From contig CAVUUY010000002.1 of NCBI GenBank assembly GCA_963744915.1, positions 1 to 64,000 of the forward strand: 64,000 nt of DNA, given 5' to 3'. Of this stretch, positions 18,203 to 27,543 are shown piece after piece. The notes beneath the pieces are model-generated. The model was not told the DNA's origin. It did no database searches and was given only the letters and a program-made list of their open reading frames with translations. Position 1 is the first letter of the stretch, and each line of letters opens with the position of its first letter. The translations under genes were made by a program, and so were the position numbers. The DNA comes from DATAFF01 sp963744915. GTDB taxonomy: Bacteria > Pseudomonadota > Alphaproteobacteria > Rhizobiales > Aestuariivirgaceae.

Positions 18203-19114
18203 TCGTAGCAGCTTGCTCATCCGGCTGGCGTCCAGCGCCGCTTCTGATAGGAGCCACTGGCGAAAGATCGTAACCTTGGGCAGATCGGCATTCGCCTTCG
18301 GACAGACGATCCAATAGGCATACGGCACGGTCAAGGCGCGCGGGAATGGCTTGACGAGACGCCCGGCAATCAGGTCCCAGGCCGCGAGGGCGGTTCGGGC
18401 CAAAGCGATGCCCTGGCCGTCAATGGCAGCATCGATGGCCATGCTTGCCTGATTGAATACGGGGCCGCTCCCAAGGTCTCTACACAGGACGCCGGCCTCC
18501 TCGAGCCATCTGGCCCAGCCGTTTCGGTCGTCGGTGTGAAGAAGTGTGTGGCGCTTGAGGTCGCGAGGCGTTCGTAACGCACCACGACCGCGAAGGAGTT
18601 TCGGACTGCAGACCGGAAACAACTCCTCGACGCAAAGGCGCGTCACATGCATCCCTGGCCATTGCCCGTCCCCGTGACGGATCGCCATATCGATGTCCTC
18701 CCGCGCGAAGTCAATGTGCTGCAAAGAGGCGCTGATGCGCAGGTCAATCCCAGGATGGTCCTCGGCGAACCGTCCAAGGCGATGGACGAGCCACTTGCTG
18801 GCGAAGTTGGGCGAAGTGGTCACGGCCAGCACGCCAGTGTTCTGGCGCTGCAGCAGACGCTCGGTTCCGATGGCGAGCCGGTCAAAGGCATCCCGCACCA
18901 CTTCAAGATACGATCGTCCCGCGTCGGTGATCAGCAGGCGCTGACGCTCCCGCCGAAACAGCTTAAGGCCGAGTTCCATTTCAAGCGCCTTGACCTGATG
19001 GCTGACTGCGCCCTGCGTGACACACAGTTCCACGGCGGCCTTTGTGAAGCTCTCATAGCGGGCGGCCGCCTCAAAGGCTTTGAGGGCATTGAGTGCTGGC
19101 AGCCGTCGGACCAT
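18197..19114 (-). CDS. LysR-family regulator (GcvA-like)
   Basis: This is a 305-residue transcription factor. It has a winged helix at residues 1-60 (LNALKAFEAAARYESFTKAA, QGAVSHQVKALE) and a type 2 periplasmic-binding fold effector domain after residue 90 (NFASKWLVHRLGRF). The GcvA-like group is recognised from the LPALNALKAFEAAAR start. ATG 19114 is preferred to 19129. It faces the DUF1259-MFS-propeller operon tail to tail, so it need not control it. Its target and effector are not visible. Confidence 0.88.
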   Translation of the reverse strand: MVRRLPALNALKAFEAAARYESFTKAAVELCVTQGAVSHQVKALEMELGLKLFRRERQRLLITDAGRSYLEVVRDAFDRLAIGTERLLQRQNTGVLAVTTSPNFASKWLVHRLGRFAEDHPGIDLRISASLQHIDFAREDIDMAIRHGDGQWPGMHVTRLCVEELFPVCSPKLLRGRGALRTPRDLKRHTLLHTDDRNGWARWLEEAGVLCRDLGSGPVFNQASMAIDAAIDGQGIALARTALAAWDLIAGRLVKPFPRALTVPYAYWIVCPKANADLPKVTIFRQWLLSEAALDASRMSKLLRS

Positions 19115-19246
19115 GCAAGGCCACATCATGAGAAAAACTAAGGCAGGGTAGAGAAATGATGCTTTGAGAGCAAGCTACGGAGTTTCGTATTTATCGAGAG
19201 CTGAAATGCTGCTGTTGAATTTGTTAGACCTCGAAGGACATGAACG

Positions 19247-19468
19247 ATGTTAAGGACACATATGCTATCCATCGGCGAACACCGCACTGGTCGCCAGATA
19301 TTACTGCAGCGGCTGGAGGCGGTCGCGCATCTATGGCTAAGACGCCGCCGAACGCGTCGTGCTCTCGCTGCCCTCAATGATTATGAACTCCGCGACATCG
19401 GTCTCACGCCGGAGGATGCTAGCAGGGAGACAGGCATGCCATTCTGGAGTCCCTGGTATCGTGCATAA
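19247..19468 (+). CDS. DUF1127 (YjiS-like) small protein
   Basis: This is a 73-residue protein with the family's C-terminal core: an arginine-rich helix RRRRTRRALAALNDYELRDIG followed by LTPEDASRE. DUF1127 proteins are short basic proteins; in several alphaproteobacteria members act in RNA-related regulation and stress or nutrient responses. AAGGA lies about 11 bases before ATG 19247. An internal ATG at 19262 is possible. It stands alone, and the 239 bases after it (19469-19707) show nothing. Confidence 0.82.
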   Translation: MLRTHMLSIGEHRTGRQILLQRLEAVAHLWLRRRRTRRALAALNDYELRDIGLTPEDASRETGMPFWSPWYRA

Positions 19469-19707
19469 GGGGCAAGGAGTCGCCCACAGTGCCGTTAGGC
19501 GGTTGTCGGCTCCTGGCCCTTCCGCGACATTGGCCGGACCGACCTACCACCGCGCGTATCAACTCTCTCCAAATCTCATTTAGAGGACGCTGTTTTCATC
19601 AAGCAGCAACCTAGCCGTCCTACTGGTGCGACTTGCAGACGTCCTAAGGTGACGAAACGACTATAATCGACGACCGGAAAACTTCAGTTGTGCCGAAAGC
19701 AATGAGA

Positions 19708-20259
19708 TCATTCGGATTTGGACTGACACTCGCGATAACCGAAACGATCAATAAGTGTACTTCCAGGCACGCTGTGATAAGCAGCGCTGTCTAGGTAGTG
19801 CCTATCCAGCAAATAGCGACGGAGCGCGGCTTTATAGTGAAATAGGGCAGTACGGCTCGCGCGCGTGCCAGGCCCTGTGACGTTTTCCTTGATGTCGTGA
19901 CCGCCATGAAACATAAGCGTAGCGCTGCGCTCGACGCATGCATTACGAATTCCGAGAAAAATTGTGCAAGCGGATTTGCACGTACCCTCGATGCGGAAAG
20001 GCTCGCCAGTTGCATTATAACGGTGGACGATAGCAACGAAGTCCGGTACGTAGCCGCCCTCGCTATAGCTTGTGGACGATCCTTCTGCTGATGCGACCGA
20101 CAGGCCTGCGAGCGTGCCACTCAGCAGGGGTACGACAAACAGAAGCGCGCTGAGTAACCAATGGCCGATCGGAACGTGTGTGCAAGAGTGGTCACAGTGA
20201 TTGTCAAACGGCAACAATTGCGTTACCTGCGGTGACTGCAATTGACCCGCAGCGGACAT
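19708..20259 (-). CDS. Exported or membrane-anchored protein, possibly Clp-fold (COG3904-like)
   Basis: This is a 183-residue protein with one hydrophobic segment (about residues 35-58, WLLSALLFVVPLLSGTLAG) followed by an exported domain. The segment EGTCKSACTIFLGIRNACV and then MFHGGHD resembles predicted periplasmic proteins with a ClpP/crotonase-like fold, where a Ser in the SACT segment would be the nucleophile and a nearby His would assist. I infer this from motif resemblance only. ATG 20259 is preferred to an upstream TTG; the long N-terminus before the hydrophobic stretch makes a later start possible. It has no obvious operon partner. Confidence 0.55.
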   Translation of the reverse strand: MSAAGQLQSPQVTQLLPFDNHCDHSCTHVPIGHWLLSALLFVVPLLSGTLAGLSVASAEGSSTSYSEGGYVPDFVAIVHRYNATGEPFRIEGTCKSACTIFLGIRNACVERSATLMFHGGHDIKENVTGPGTRASRTALFHYKAALRRYLLDRHYLDSAAYHSVPGSTLIDRFGYRECQSKSE

Positions 20260-20397
20260 TGGCCGCGCAGACAAAGAGCAAGAACTACCCGGTCAGACAT
20301 CCTGAAGCGGTTCTCCACCTTGTTCAATCCTCAATGTCCTGAGAGCCTCCGGCACACTCGAGGACGTTTGTTCTTCGGCGATCCATTATTTCCTGTA

Positions 20398-21444
20398 TCA
20401 ACTGATTGGTGGCCTGGTACTGCCTCTGACCCGCAGCTCAAAGCCGACGTCCACGCAGCGGTTTTCAACCGACCCTTCGGACAATCGCGTCAACATCATT
20501 TCCGCACTTAGCCGACCGATCCTGTAGCCATGTAAATGTATCGTTGTGAGCCCTGGGCACACGAGTGGCGTAATATTGGCATCACCCATTCCGGCGATGC
20601 CGATCTTCTGTGGGATTTTCCAATTGCGTCGCTGCGCTTCGAAGAGCGCGCCCACGCCGACGATTTCGTTGACACAAAGCAGCCCATCAAGCTCCGAATT
20701 GGCCTCGATGAAGTCGGCCGCGGTGATGCCGCTCTGCTCCATATTCAAGGGATCCAATACGGCGGCGCGCAACGGAGGAGCCAGATCCGCTTCCTTCACT
20801 GCCTTGAGGAACCCTTTGGTTCGGGCGGCAGCACGGTTTTCTCGGCTCTCGTGCTCCACTGTTCCTGACACATAACCGAGCCGTCGATAGCCACATGAAA
20901 TCAAATAACGTCCGATCTCGTAACCGACTTCAAAGTTCGAGTAACCTACCGCCATGTCGATTGCGGGATTGGCCGTATCCCACATCTCAATGATCGGTAT
21001 GTTGCTTCGCCGCAAGAACGGTACGAGCTTACGGGAGTGCAAGGTACCGGTCAGAAGGATTCCGTCAGCCTGCCGACTAATCAGCGCCTTCGTCAGTTTC
21101 TCTTCATTCTCAAGCGAGTATCCCGAGCAACCCAGCACCAGCTGATATCCGCTCTCCCTGAGAACATCCGAGATACCCTGAACGGTATCACTGAAGATCG
21201 AATAGCTAAGCGTCGGTACCACGCCGCCAATGATTAGACTTCGACTGGATCGCAGTGTTCCGGCCGCGAGATTCGGTAGGTAGCCCATTGCCTTGATCGA
21301 CGACATGACCCTGTCACGTGTCGATTTGGCTACCTTGCCGGGTTCGCTTATGGTCCTTGAGATCGTCATGGGTGACACGCCGGCGTGCCGGGCCACATCA
21401 ACCACGGTCACACCCCCTCCGCCATTCCGTCTCTTGCTTGCCAT
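20398..21444 (-). CDS. LacI-family transcriptional regulator
   Basis: This is a 348-residue repressor-type regulator. It has the helix-turn-helix VTVVDVARHAGVSPMTISRT, the hinge around residues 50-65 (LPNLAAGTLRSSRS) and a periplasmic-binding-protein-like sensor domain, as in GntR/GalR members. Start ATG 21444 is preferred to 21474 because it fits the family's N-terminus. It is the last gene of the leftward sugar-acid operon, seven bases after the rhamnonate dehydratase stop, so its likely ligand is the substrate or an intermediate of that enzyme. Confidence 0.9.
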   Translation of the reverse strand: MASKRRNGGGGVTVVDVARHAGVSPMTISRTISEPGKVAKSTRDRVMSSIKAMGYLPNLAAGTLRSSRSLIIGGVVPTLSYSIFSDTVQGISDVLRESGYQLVLGCSGYSLENEEKLTKALISRQADGILLTGTLHSRKLVPFLRRSNIPIIEMWDTANPAIDMAVGYSNFEVGYEIGRYLISCGYRRLGYVSGTVEHESRENRAAARTKGFLKAVKEADLAPPLRAAVLDPLNMEQSGITAADFIEANSELDGLLCVNEIVGVGALFEAQRRNWKIPQKIGIAGMGDANITPLVCPGLTTIHLHGYRIGRLSAEMMLTRLSEGSVENRCVDVGFELRVRGSTRPPIS

Positions 21445-21451
21445 CACTCGC

Positions 21452-22651
21452 TCATGAAACGGGACCTGCAGCATGGGGTCGCCGCAGTTCGACGGCTTCG
21501 CGGCGAACTCTCAACCCCCAGCCGGGTTCCTCCGAGACGCCAATCAAGCCTCTCTCCGGAAGGATCTCCCCTTCGAAGAGATTGCCGAACAGCGGCCTCA
21601 CCTCTTCACCTCTTGGGCTGGTGATCAGGAATTCCGAGAAAGGACAATTGGGTTGCGAAATCACAAGATGATTGCTGTAGGGGCCACTGCAATGCGGGAC
21701 GACAGGAATATCGTATGCTGATGCCATCGCGCATATTCTCAGAAGTTCCGTCAAGCCACCGGCCCACATCACGTCGGGCTGTAGAATGTCGATATGTCGA
21801 CCACTGATCAACTGCCGGAAACCGTAACGCGTATATTCATGCTCGCCGGTCGTCCACTTCATCCTTGGATGTGCCGCCTTGAGCTGCTTGAATCCTTCCC
21901 AATCATCCGCCTGCAGTGGTTCCTCTATCCAGTTTATTTTGAACTCTGCGATGGCATCGGCAAGCTGAATTGCATAGGGGACATCGAGCGACAAATAGCA
22001 ATCGACCATCAGCAGATGGTCGGGGCCGGCCCTTCTTCTGGCATCGGCGATAAAATCCCGGTTGGCTCGCAATCCGGCCGCACCATCTCCCGGCCCGTGC
22101 GGCAGTGGGACCTTCGTGCCGAGAAAGCCCAATTCACGATAGACCTCCGGGGCTGGCCCGGTCGCATAGACTTTGAGCTTGTCGCGCGTCTTGCCGCCAA
22201 TCATCTTGTAAACCGGTTCACCGCGAATCTTGCCGAGCAGATCCCACAGAGCGAGATCCACAACGCTTAACGCGGCCACAGGCAGACCCTTGCGGCCATA
22301 GATCGAACTCGCGCGATACATCTGGTCCCAAATGCGATTTGTGTCGTGGGGCTCGGAGCCCACTACGAATCGACGGAAATGGCGCTCGATGAGAAAACAG
22401 GCTGCGTCGCCACCCAATCCGGTGGCGACACCCACCTCGCCTGATTCCGTTTCCACCTCGACCAGCACGCTTCCAAGAACCCCCATTCCCCAGCTATCGC
22501 GGGAGTCGCGGTATTCCGGGTAGATCGACATAGGATTGGCAACGAGGTCGTCAACCAGCCAATGCCCGGCTTCGCGGCGACAGTAGTCGCCACCCATTTC
22601 CGGCTCGTCGAGGACATAGGCCCGTAGGTCTGCGATTCGATGCTTCGGCAT
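21452..22651 (-). CDS. rhmD: L-rhamnonate dehydratase-like enolase-superfamily enzyme
   Basis: This 399-residue enzyme would dehydrate L-rhamnonate, or a related aldonate, to the 2-keto-3-deoxy acid. It has the enolase-superfamily pattern: an N-terminal capping domain, then a barrel with metal ligands Asp in MVDCYLSL, Glu in WIEEPL and Glu in TTGEHEY, and His in the VVPHCSGPYSNHL segment. The GEHEYTRYGF stretch is characteristic of RhmD. ATG 22651 follows GAGGAAGG; a TTG two codons upstream is less likely. The gene sits between an ABC importer and a LacI regulator, which fits sugar-acid catabolism. A close aldonate such as L-lyxonate is possible. Confidence 0.82.
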   Translation of the reverse strand: MPKHRIADLRAYVLDEPEMGGDYCRREAGHWLVDDLVANPMSIYPEYRDSRDSWGMGVLGSVLVEVETESGEVGVATGLGGDAACFLIERHFRRFVVGSEPHDTNRIWDQMYRASSIYGRKGLPVAALSVVDLALWDLLGKIRGEPVYKMIGGKTRDKLKVYATGPAPEVYRELGFLGTKVPLPHGPGDGAAGLRANRDFIADARRRAGPDHLLMVDCYLSLDVPYAIQLADAIAEFKINWIEEPLQADDWEGFKQLKAAHPRMKWTTGEHEYTRYGFRQLISGRHIDILQPDVMWAGGLTELLRICAMASAYDIPVVPHCSGPYSNHLVISQPNCPFSEFLITSPRGEEVRPLFGNLFEGEILPERGLIGVSEEPGWGLRVRREAVELRRPHAAGPVS

Positions 22652-22704
22652 GTTCAACCTTCCTCGGTTTGGATCTTCGATCCTGAATGGGCTTGTTCAA
22701 AAAG

Positions 22705-23814
22705 TCAGTGTCCGAGCAAGGGAACCGCCGCGTTGGCGTAGAAAGCGAGCGCGACCGTTTCCCCGGGCGTCAAGCCGCTCGTGCTGCTCGATCGATGTTC
22801 CTTGAAAGTCACCAGTTTGCCGCTGGTGCATCGCGCCGTGTAGCGGTGGATATCTCCGAGGAAAACCGTTTCCGTGATCATCGCCGTGAATTCCACCACG
22901 CTGCCAGACGAGGCCGTGCGATCATAGTGGCGCAGGATTTTTTCGGGTCGAACCGACAACAGCACGGTTCGGCCCTCGGTGGGCAGCTCGCAGACATTCC
23001 CGGGATAATCGGCCTCGATATCAGGAATGCACCATCCGCTGAAGTTTCCACTCTCCTGTTTGAGCAATGTGAAGAAGTTTGTGTCCCCAATGAACTCAGC
23101 TGCAAAGCGAGATGCCGGTCGATCATAGATTTGCTCAGGACTGCCGATCTGCACCGGACGGCCATGGTTCATGATCATAATCCGGTCCGAAAGTGTCAGC
23201 GCCTCAGCCTGATCGTGAGTAACATAGATCACCGTGCAACCGATCTGCTCGCGATAGCGCTTAATCTCCAGCTGCATACGCTCCCGCAGTTTGAGATCAA
23301 GCGCGCCAAGCGGTTCGTCCATGAGCAGCACTCTGGGCTCGAAAACGATTGCCCGCGCAAACGCAACTCGCTGACGCTCACCGCCCGACAGCTCGCTGGG
23401 CATGCGGTTCTCATATTCCGAAAGGTCCACAAGACTTAGGGCATATTGGACGCGCTTGCGGGTTTCAATCGCTCCTACTCCTCGCATTTTGAGTGGGAAA
23501 GCGACATTGCGCGCGACGTTCATGTGAGGAAACAGCGAATAGTTCTGAAAAACCATCCCGACATTTCGTTTCTCAGTGGGAATCGATGTGACACACACCC
23601 CGTCGATGAAGATCCCGCCCATGCTCGGATCAAGAAAACCAGCTACCATGTTCAGCAAGGTCGTTTTGCCTGAGCCACTCGGGCCAAGCAGGGTGAAGAA
23701 CTCGCCGGCACGAATATCAAATGTGCAGTCGCTGACAGCAGATACAGCACCGAACTGCTTGCCGACGTTCTTGAACTCAACCTTGGCGCCGCGGCTCTGC
23801 AAGTCAAGCTTCAT
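22705..23814 (-). CDS. ABC transporter ATPase, spermidine/putrescine (PotA) type
   Basis: This 369-residue ATPase would power the importer encoded upstream. Walker A GPSGSGKTT (about residue 42), signature LSGGERQRVA, Walker B RVLLMDEPLGALD and the switch His in YVTHDQAEA are present, and a TOBE domain follows in the last 110 residues. Its start overlaps the permease stop by four bases. The PotA/FbpC type also serves opine, sugar-acid and phosphonate importers. With the dehydratase next door, import of a sugar acid or derivative is more likely here than polyamines. Confidence 0.9.
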   Translation of the reverse strand: MKLDLQSRGAKVEFKNVGKQFGAVSAVSDCTFDIRAGEFFTLLGPSGSGKTTLLNMVAGFLDPSMGGIFIDGVCVTSIPTEKRNVGMVFQNYSLFPHMNVARNVAFPLKMRGVGAIETRKRVQYALSLVDLSEYENRMPSELSGGERQRVAFARAIVFEPRVLLMDEPLGALDLKLRERMQLEIKRYREQIGCTVIYVTHDQAEALTLSDRIMIMNHGRPVQIGSPEQIYDRPASRFAAEFIGDTNFFTLLKQESGNFSGWCIPDIEADYPGNVCELPTEGRTVLLSVRPEKILRHYDRTASSGSVVEFTAMITETVFLGDIHRYTARCTSGKLVTFKEHRSSSTSGLTPGETVALAFYANAAVPLLGH

Positions 23815-24659
23815 GCCAGGCGCTCTGGTGTTGCGAGGATTGGGTCCTCAGGAAGCGCATCAACGAAATGTCGACCACGTCTTGCCTGCAAATGAAGCAT
23901 TCCACCGACAGCAATCCCGATGACGGTGATCACGATCAGCATGGACGATGCAGCCGCTACGGTCGGATCGATCTCAAATCGCAGATCCTGCCAGATCCGT
24001 ACCGGAAGCGTATAGCGCCGGCCCATGACGAACAACGCCAGAACAAGATCGTCGAACGAAATGAAGAAGCCAAATATCGCGGCAGCGAACACAGCCGGTC
24101 GAATCGATGGCAGGGTCACATGGAAGAACGCGCGGGCGGGGCTGGCGCCCATCACGCGAGCAGCTCGTTCGAGGGTGATGTCGAAGTTCTCAAGAGCAGC
24201 CGAAACGATGAGAACCGAGAACGGCAGGGCAAGGTTCGCGTGCGCGAACACCAATGCGTAAATGTTGCCCAGCAGATTGAGCTGGGCAAGAAATACGTAA
24301 AGGCCAAGCGCGAAAATGATGACCGGTACGATCACCGGCGCCAGCATCAAACCAAAGACAACCTTCCTTCCAAGGAAACGCTTGCGCGTGAGCACTACGG
24401 CTGCAAGTGTTCCAAATGTCGTAGCGATCGCGGTTGCCATTAGGCCAACCGTGATGCTGAGGATGGTTGCGTCGACAAAATCTGTATCGCTGAAGAAGCG
24501 ACGGTACCACCGCAGCGAATAGGCTTCCGGCGGAAATCGAAGAAATTGGGCGTCGATGAACGAAATGGGTATCACGACCAGCAGCGAAGAGAGCAGGAAG
24601 AACACCACCAGACCAAAGTAGATGACGAGCAAATAATGGTTGCGCGACATTCGGCTCAT
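23811..24659 (-). CDS. ABC transporter permease, PotC type
   Basis: This is a 282-residue inner-membrane permease with six hydrophobic segments and the EAA loop, seen as ENFDITLERAARVMGASPARAF near residue 165, which contacts the ATPase. It overlaps the genes on both sides by four bases, so it belongs to a tightly coupled operon. It is the second permease of the heterodimer. Confidence 0.9.
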   Translation of the reverse strand: MSRMSRNHYLLVIYFGLVVFFLLSSLLVVIPISFIDAQFLRFPPEAYSLRWYRRFFSDTDFVDATILSITVGLMATAIATTFGTLAAVVLTRKRFLGRKVVFGLMLAPVIVPVIIFALGLYVFLAQLNLLGNIYALVFAHANLALPFSVLIVSAALENFDITLERAARVMGASPARAFFHVTLPSIRPAVFAAAIFGFFISFDDLVLALFVMGRRYTLPVRIWQDLRFEIDPTVAAASSMLIVITVIGIAVGGMLHLQARRGRHFVDALPEDPILATPERLA

Positions 24660-25525
24660 TCTTCAACTGTCGGAGAAGTTCGGTTTTGAGCGAGCAGCGC
24701 CTGCGAGATCAGGACGATGACCATTGTCGCGGCAAGGAGAACAATGCCGATGGCGGACGCGAACCCCCAATTGGCCAGCTTGTCGATTTGAAACACGATC
24801 AGATTGCCAATCATCATGTCCTGCCGACCGCCGACCAGTTCCGGGGTGATGAAGTAGCCCAGGGACAGAATGAAGATAATGATAGAGCCATTGCGGACGC
24901 CGCCAAGGCTCAGCGGGAAGTAGACGTGAAGGAACGCGCTCTTGCGTCCGGCCCCCAGGACACGGGCGGCCTTAATGAGATCCTCCGGAACTCCACGCAT
25001 CACGCCGTAGCACGTCAGGATCATGATCGGCATCATGATCTGAACCATCGCCAGATAAACGGCTCCGGTCGTGTAAAGCATCTTCAGCGGCGCATCGATC
25101 AGGCCCATGCCGATCAGCGCTGAGTTGATGATACCCTCCCGGCCCAGAACGGCCATCCATGCGTAGCTGCGAATTAGGATGCTCACCCACATGGGCAGCA
25201 CGATTAGAAAGATGAGATAGGCACGGACAGATGGCCTGCTATGGGCCAGGTAATAGGCTGCCGGATAGCCGAGGACGGCGCAGATCGCTGTGGTAATGAA
25301 TGCGACCTGGAGGGTGTTCAGAAAGATGAGACTGTAGAGAGGCTCGTTCAAAAACTTGGCGAAATGGGCGATTGTAAATGCCGGGTCGAACAGGCTTCGC
25401 TTCGCAACGTCCGCCAATGGAAATACGAAGAAGACGATGACCGTCAGAAGCGCAGGCGCCAGGAGGAGCATCGCTGGGTCGAAACGAAGGCGTGTTGCCC
25501 TATGGTCTCTGCTGAGTTCGGCCAT
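24656..25525 (-). CDS. ABC transporter permease, PotB type
   Basis: This is a 289-residue inner-membrane permease with six hydrophobic segments and the EAA-type loop PEDLIKAARVLGAGRKSAF near residue 185. ATG 25525 (MAELSRDHRATR) is preferred over 25591, since the extra residues upstream are not family-like. It follows the broken solute-binding gene by 84 bases. With that gene's 5' half and promoter missing, expression of this and the following genes depends on an unknown promoter. Confidence 0.85.
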   Translation of the reverse strand: MAELSRDHRATRLRFDPAMLLLAPALLTVIVFFVFPLADVAKRSLFDPAFTIAHFAKFLNEPLYSLIFLNTLQVAFITTAICAVLGYPAAYYLAHSRPSVRAYLIFLIVLPMWVSILIRSYAWMAVLGREGIINSALIGMGLIDAPLKMLYTTGAVYLAMVQIMMPIMILTCYGVMRGVPEDLIKAARVLGAGRKSAFLHVYFPLSLGGVRNGSIIIFILSLGYFITPELVGGRQDMMIGNLIVFQIDKLANWGFASAIGIVLLAATMVIVLISQALLAQNRTSPTVEE

Positions 25526-25609
25526 TGTGCGTTGACCTGCACGGCGAGAAAGCCGATGCTTGATCGCCAGAGCCGCAATTATCAGAGTCAAATCGATCGT
25601 TTTGGCCGT

Positions 25610-26131
25610 CTATCTAAGCAACCACTCCTTCCAACGTGTTTCCAGACGCTCGCGATTTTTCACCCAGAAGCCCCAATCCGTGAAGAACGAGACTTTCACA
25701 TTGTCAGGATTGGTCGGCAGGTTCTTTGCGAGTGCCGGGTCGAGCTTCTCGGTCACGCCGGGAACGAAGCCAGGATAGGGAATATCACGGGTCCAGTTTG
25801 TTACCCATTCCGGGTTTGCCCACGCGCTGAGATAAGTGTTTGCGCCTACGGTGTTCTTGCAATCCTTGGGAATGCCGTAGTGACTCGAGTCGATATTCGA
25901 GTCCTGCCACACCAGCACAACATTCGTGCCGTCATCCTGCAGCTTCTTCAGCCGCCCGTTCCACGCAATTCCCATGGCGACTTCACCATTTGCCAGGAGT
26001 TGGATGGGCTCGGCTCCAGCTGTCCAGAACTTCACCACAGCGGGCTTGATCTCATCAAGCTTCTTGAACGCACGCTCGACGCCTTCGTCAGTTGCCAGGA
26101 CCTTGTATAGATCTTCTCGTGGCGTCGCCAT
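25610..26131 (-). pseudogene. ABC solute-binding protein, 5' half deleted
   Basis: Only the C-terminal 170 or so residues of a PotD/spermidine-type binding protein remain (family length about 350). The piece reads EGVERAFKKLDEIKPAVVKF, LLANGEVAMGIAWNG and ends RWKEWLLR. Upstream the coding sense stops abruptly at about 26120-26131, and the next bases belong to a dapA-family gene on the other strand. No signal peptide is left, so the importer lacks its usual receptor unless another protein supplies it. Confidence 0.85.
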
Positions 26132-26627
26132 TCAAAATGCGCCGGCCTATACCGGCATCGGACTGTCAGCGAAAGGCATGGAGACGCTGCGCCGCAACCA
26201 TGCGAACTTCACCCTTCTCAAGGAGGAGGGTCCGGTTGTCCGCGTCAAGGAGGTGATCGACCAAACCGCGGGCACCCTTGCCGTATTCAATGGCCGCGCC
26301 GGCCTTGAACTGCCGGACTGCTTGCGGGCCGGTTGTGCTGGAATCATTCCACCGTTCGATTGCGCCGATGTCCAAGTCCGAGTCTATGAGCTAATGGCGA
26401 GCGGTGATCCTGACGACGAATTGGAGGCAGAAAAACTCTATCGCGAAATCCTTCCGCTTATCGTTTTCACGATGCAATCGCTTGATACGCTTCTATGCTA
26501 TGGGAAACAGGTTACTGCGCATCGGCTGGGGTTGAGCCAGGGGTTTACACGCGAACCCGCTTTGGCGCCCACCGTATTCGGCACTGCCTGCGCCCAGCGC
26601 TACGGCAAGATATTGCGGGCGCTCTAA
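26130..26627 (+). pseudogene. DapA-family aldolase/dehydratase, 5' half deleted
   Basis: About 165 C-terminal residues of a dihydrodipicolinate-synthase-family protein remain (family length about 300). The segment NAPAYTGIGLSAKGMETL, AVFNGRAGLELPDCLRAGCAGI and PLIVFTMQSLD is typical of its second half. The first barrel half, including the start and the Tyr/Lys region, is missing. Family members next to sugar-acid dehydratases usually cleave or dehydrate 2-keto-3-deoxy acids, so it probably belonged to the same pathway as the rhamnonate dehydratase. It begins at the junction with the truncated binding protein. Confidence 0.85.
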
Positions 26628-27130
26628 ACAATACTCGCCGCACCTCAGGCGCAGGGGTGTTGACCTTCCGATTTCGTGCAACCTTGCCACCAGTGTATCT
26701 CGCTTCCCGGCCTTGCCCAAAGCAAGGTTTGAGGTTCTTTAGCTGATCATAGGTAAGATTGCCGCTGGCGGGGTCCATCGCTTTCGCTGGCAAGTGGACC
26801 CACGAGCGGGTGTATGAGAAGACATCTGACTCGACTTGTTTGACCGCAGCGCATCGTTGAAATGTCTGCCTTTGGCCCTTCTGAGACATGACGCGACAGA
26901 TAATGAATGACTGCTTAGTCGCCGGAAGCGGACCTTGGTAAGACTACCATCGGGAGAAGGCCTCCACGCGCCTCAAGGGGGGGTCTGTCCGCTGCAATGG
27001 CTGCGCTTCGACCGACCTGCACACCCTATTCTAGAAAACCCACCTCAGAATCCGGTTCAGCGCACCGTGGCGAAGACAAGCAGTGAAAAGGTCCATCGCT
27101 CTCGCCTGAATTCGTGAGCAACATGGCTGA
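26628..27130. other. Stretch without a recognised gene
   Basis: No family is recognised. A minus-strand frame at 26545-26889 contains a protein-like middle (WVHLPAKAMDPASGNLTYDQ) but its 3' end runs into the dapA remnant, so it may be debris. A run of G at 26980-26986 and the lack of coding bias suggest noncoding or decayed sequence. Confidence 0.4.
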
Positions 27131-27543
27131 ATGCCGCAAAAATTTACATGGGAGCGCGGCCCCTTCACGAATTGCCCCGCTTACCAGCGAGAGACCTTCG
27201 GCATCCTATCGAGCGGCGGCGATGTGCTGACCCTGCGATGCACGGATTGCCGTTACTCGCACTCTCAGGTCCTTCAGTGTGGCCGCACAACTTCATCGAC
27301 AACCTACCATCTCAGAAAGCGCAGTTCATCGCTTCTTGGGAGGCGGAACTCCTAAAATCCTTCTTTTCGAATGTCCGGAACCCATTGGGACATGGACCGG
27401 GCGAAGGTGACTCAATCAGTCTAACTGATAATCAGACGAACTGGGTCATTGAATTCTGCATGAGCTGGATCAAGTCACTCATCCGGCGAATGCAGGGAGC
27501 CGGTCCGATTAACCTCTCAGTCGGTACTTCCGCGTTTGAGTGA
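27131..27543 (+). pseudogene. Chimeric remnant: zinc-ribbon N-terminus and HEPN-like C-terminus
   Basis: The frame from ATG 27131 encodes about 48 residues beginning MPQKFTWERGPFTNCPAYQR and containing LTLRCTDCRYSH, a zinc-ribbon-like start in which the first CxxC is partly lost. Its protein-like character ends near 27270. From about 27280 another frame takes over, with QFIASWEAELLKSFFSNVRN and PLGHG, where RNPLGH fits the RxxxxH signature of HEPN ribonuclease domains, and continues to a stop at 27543. The two parts are out of frame. They may be one gene with an internal deletion or two broken genes. HEPN domains are common in phage-defence and toxin systems. Confidence 0.5.
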
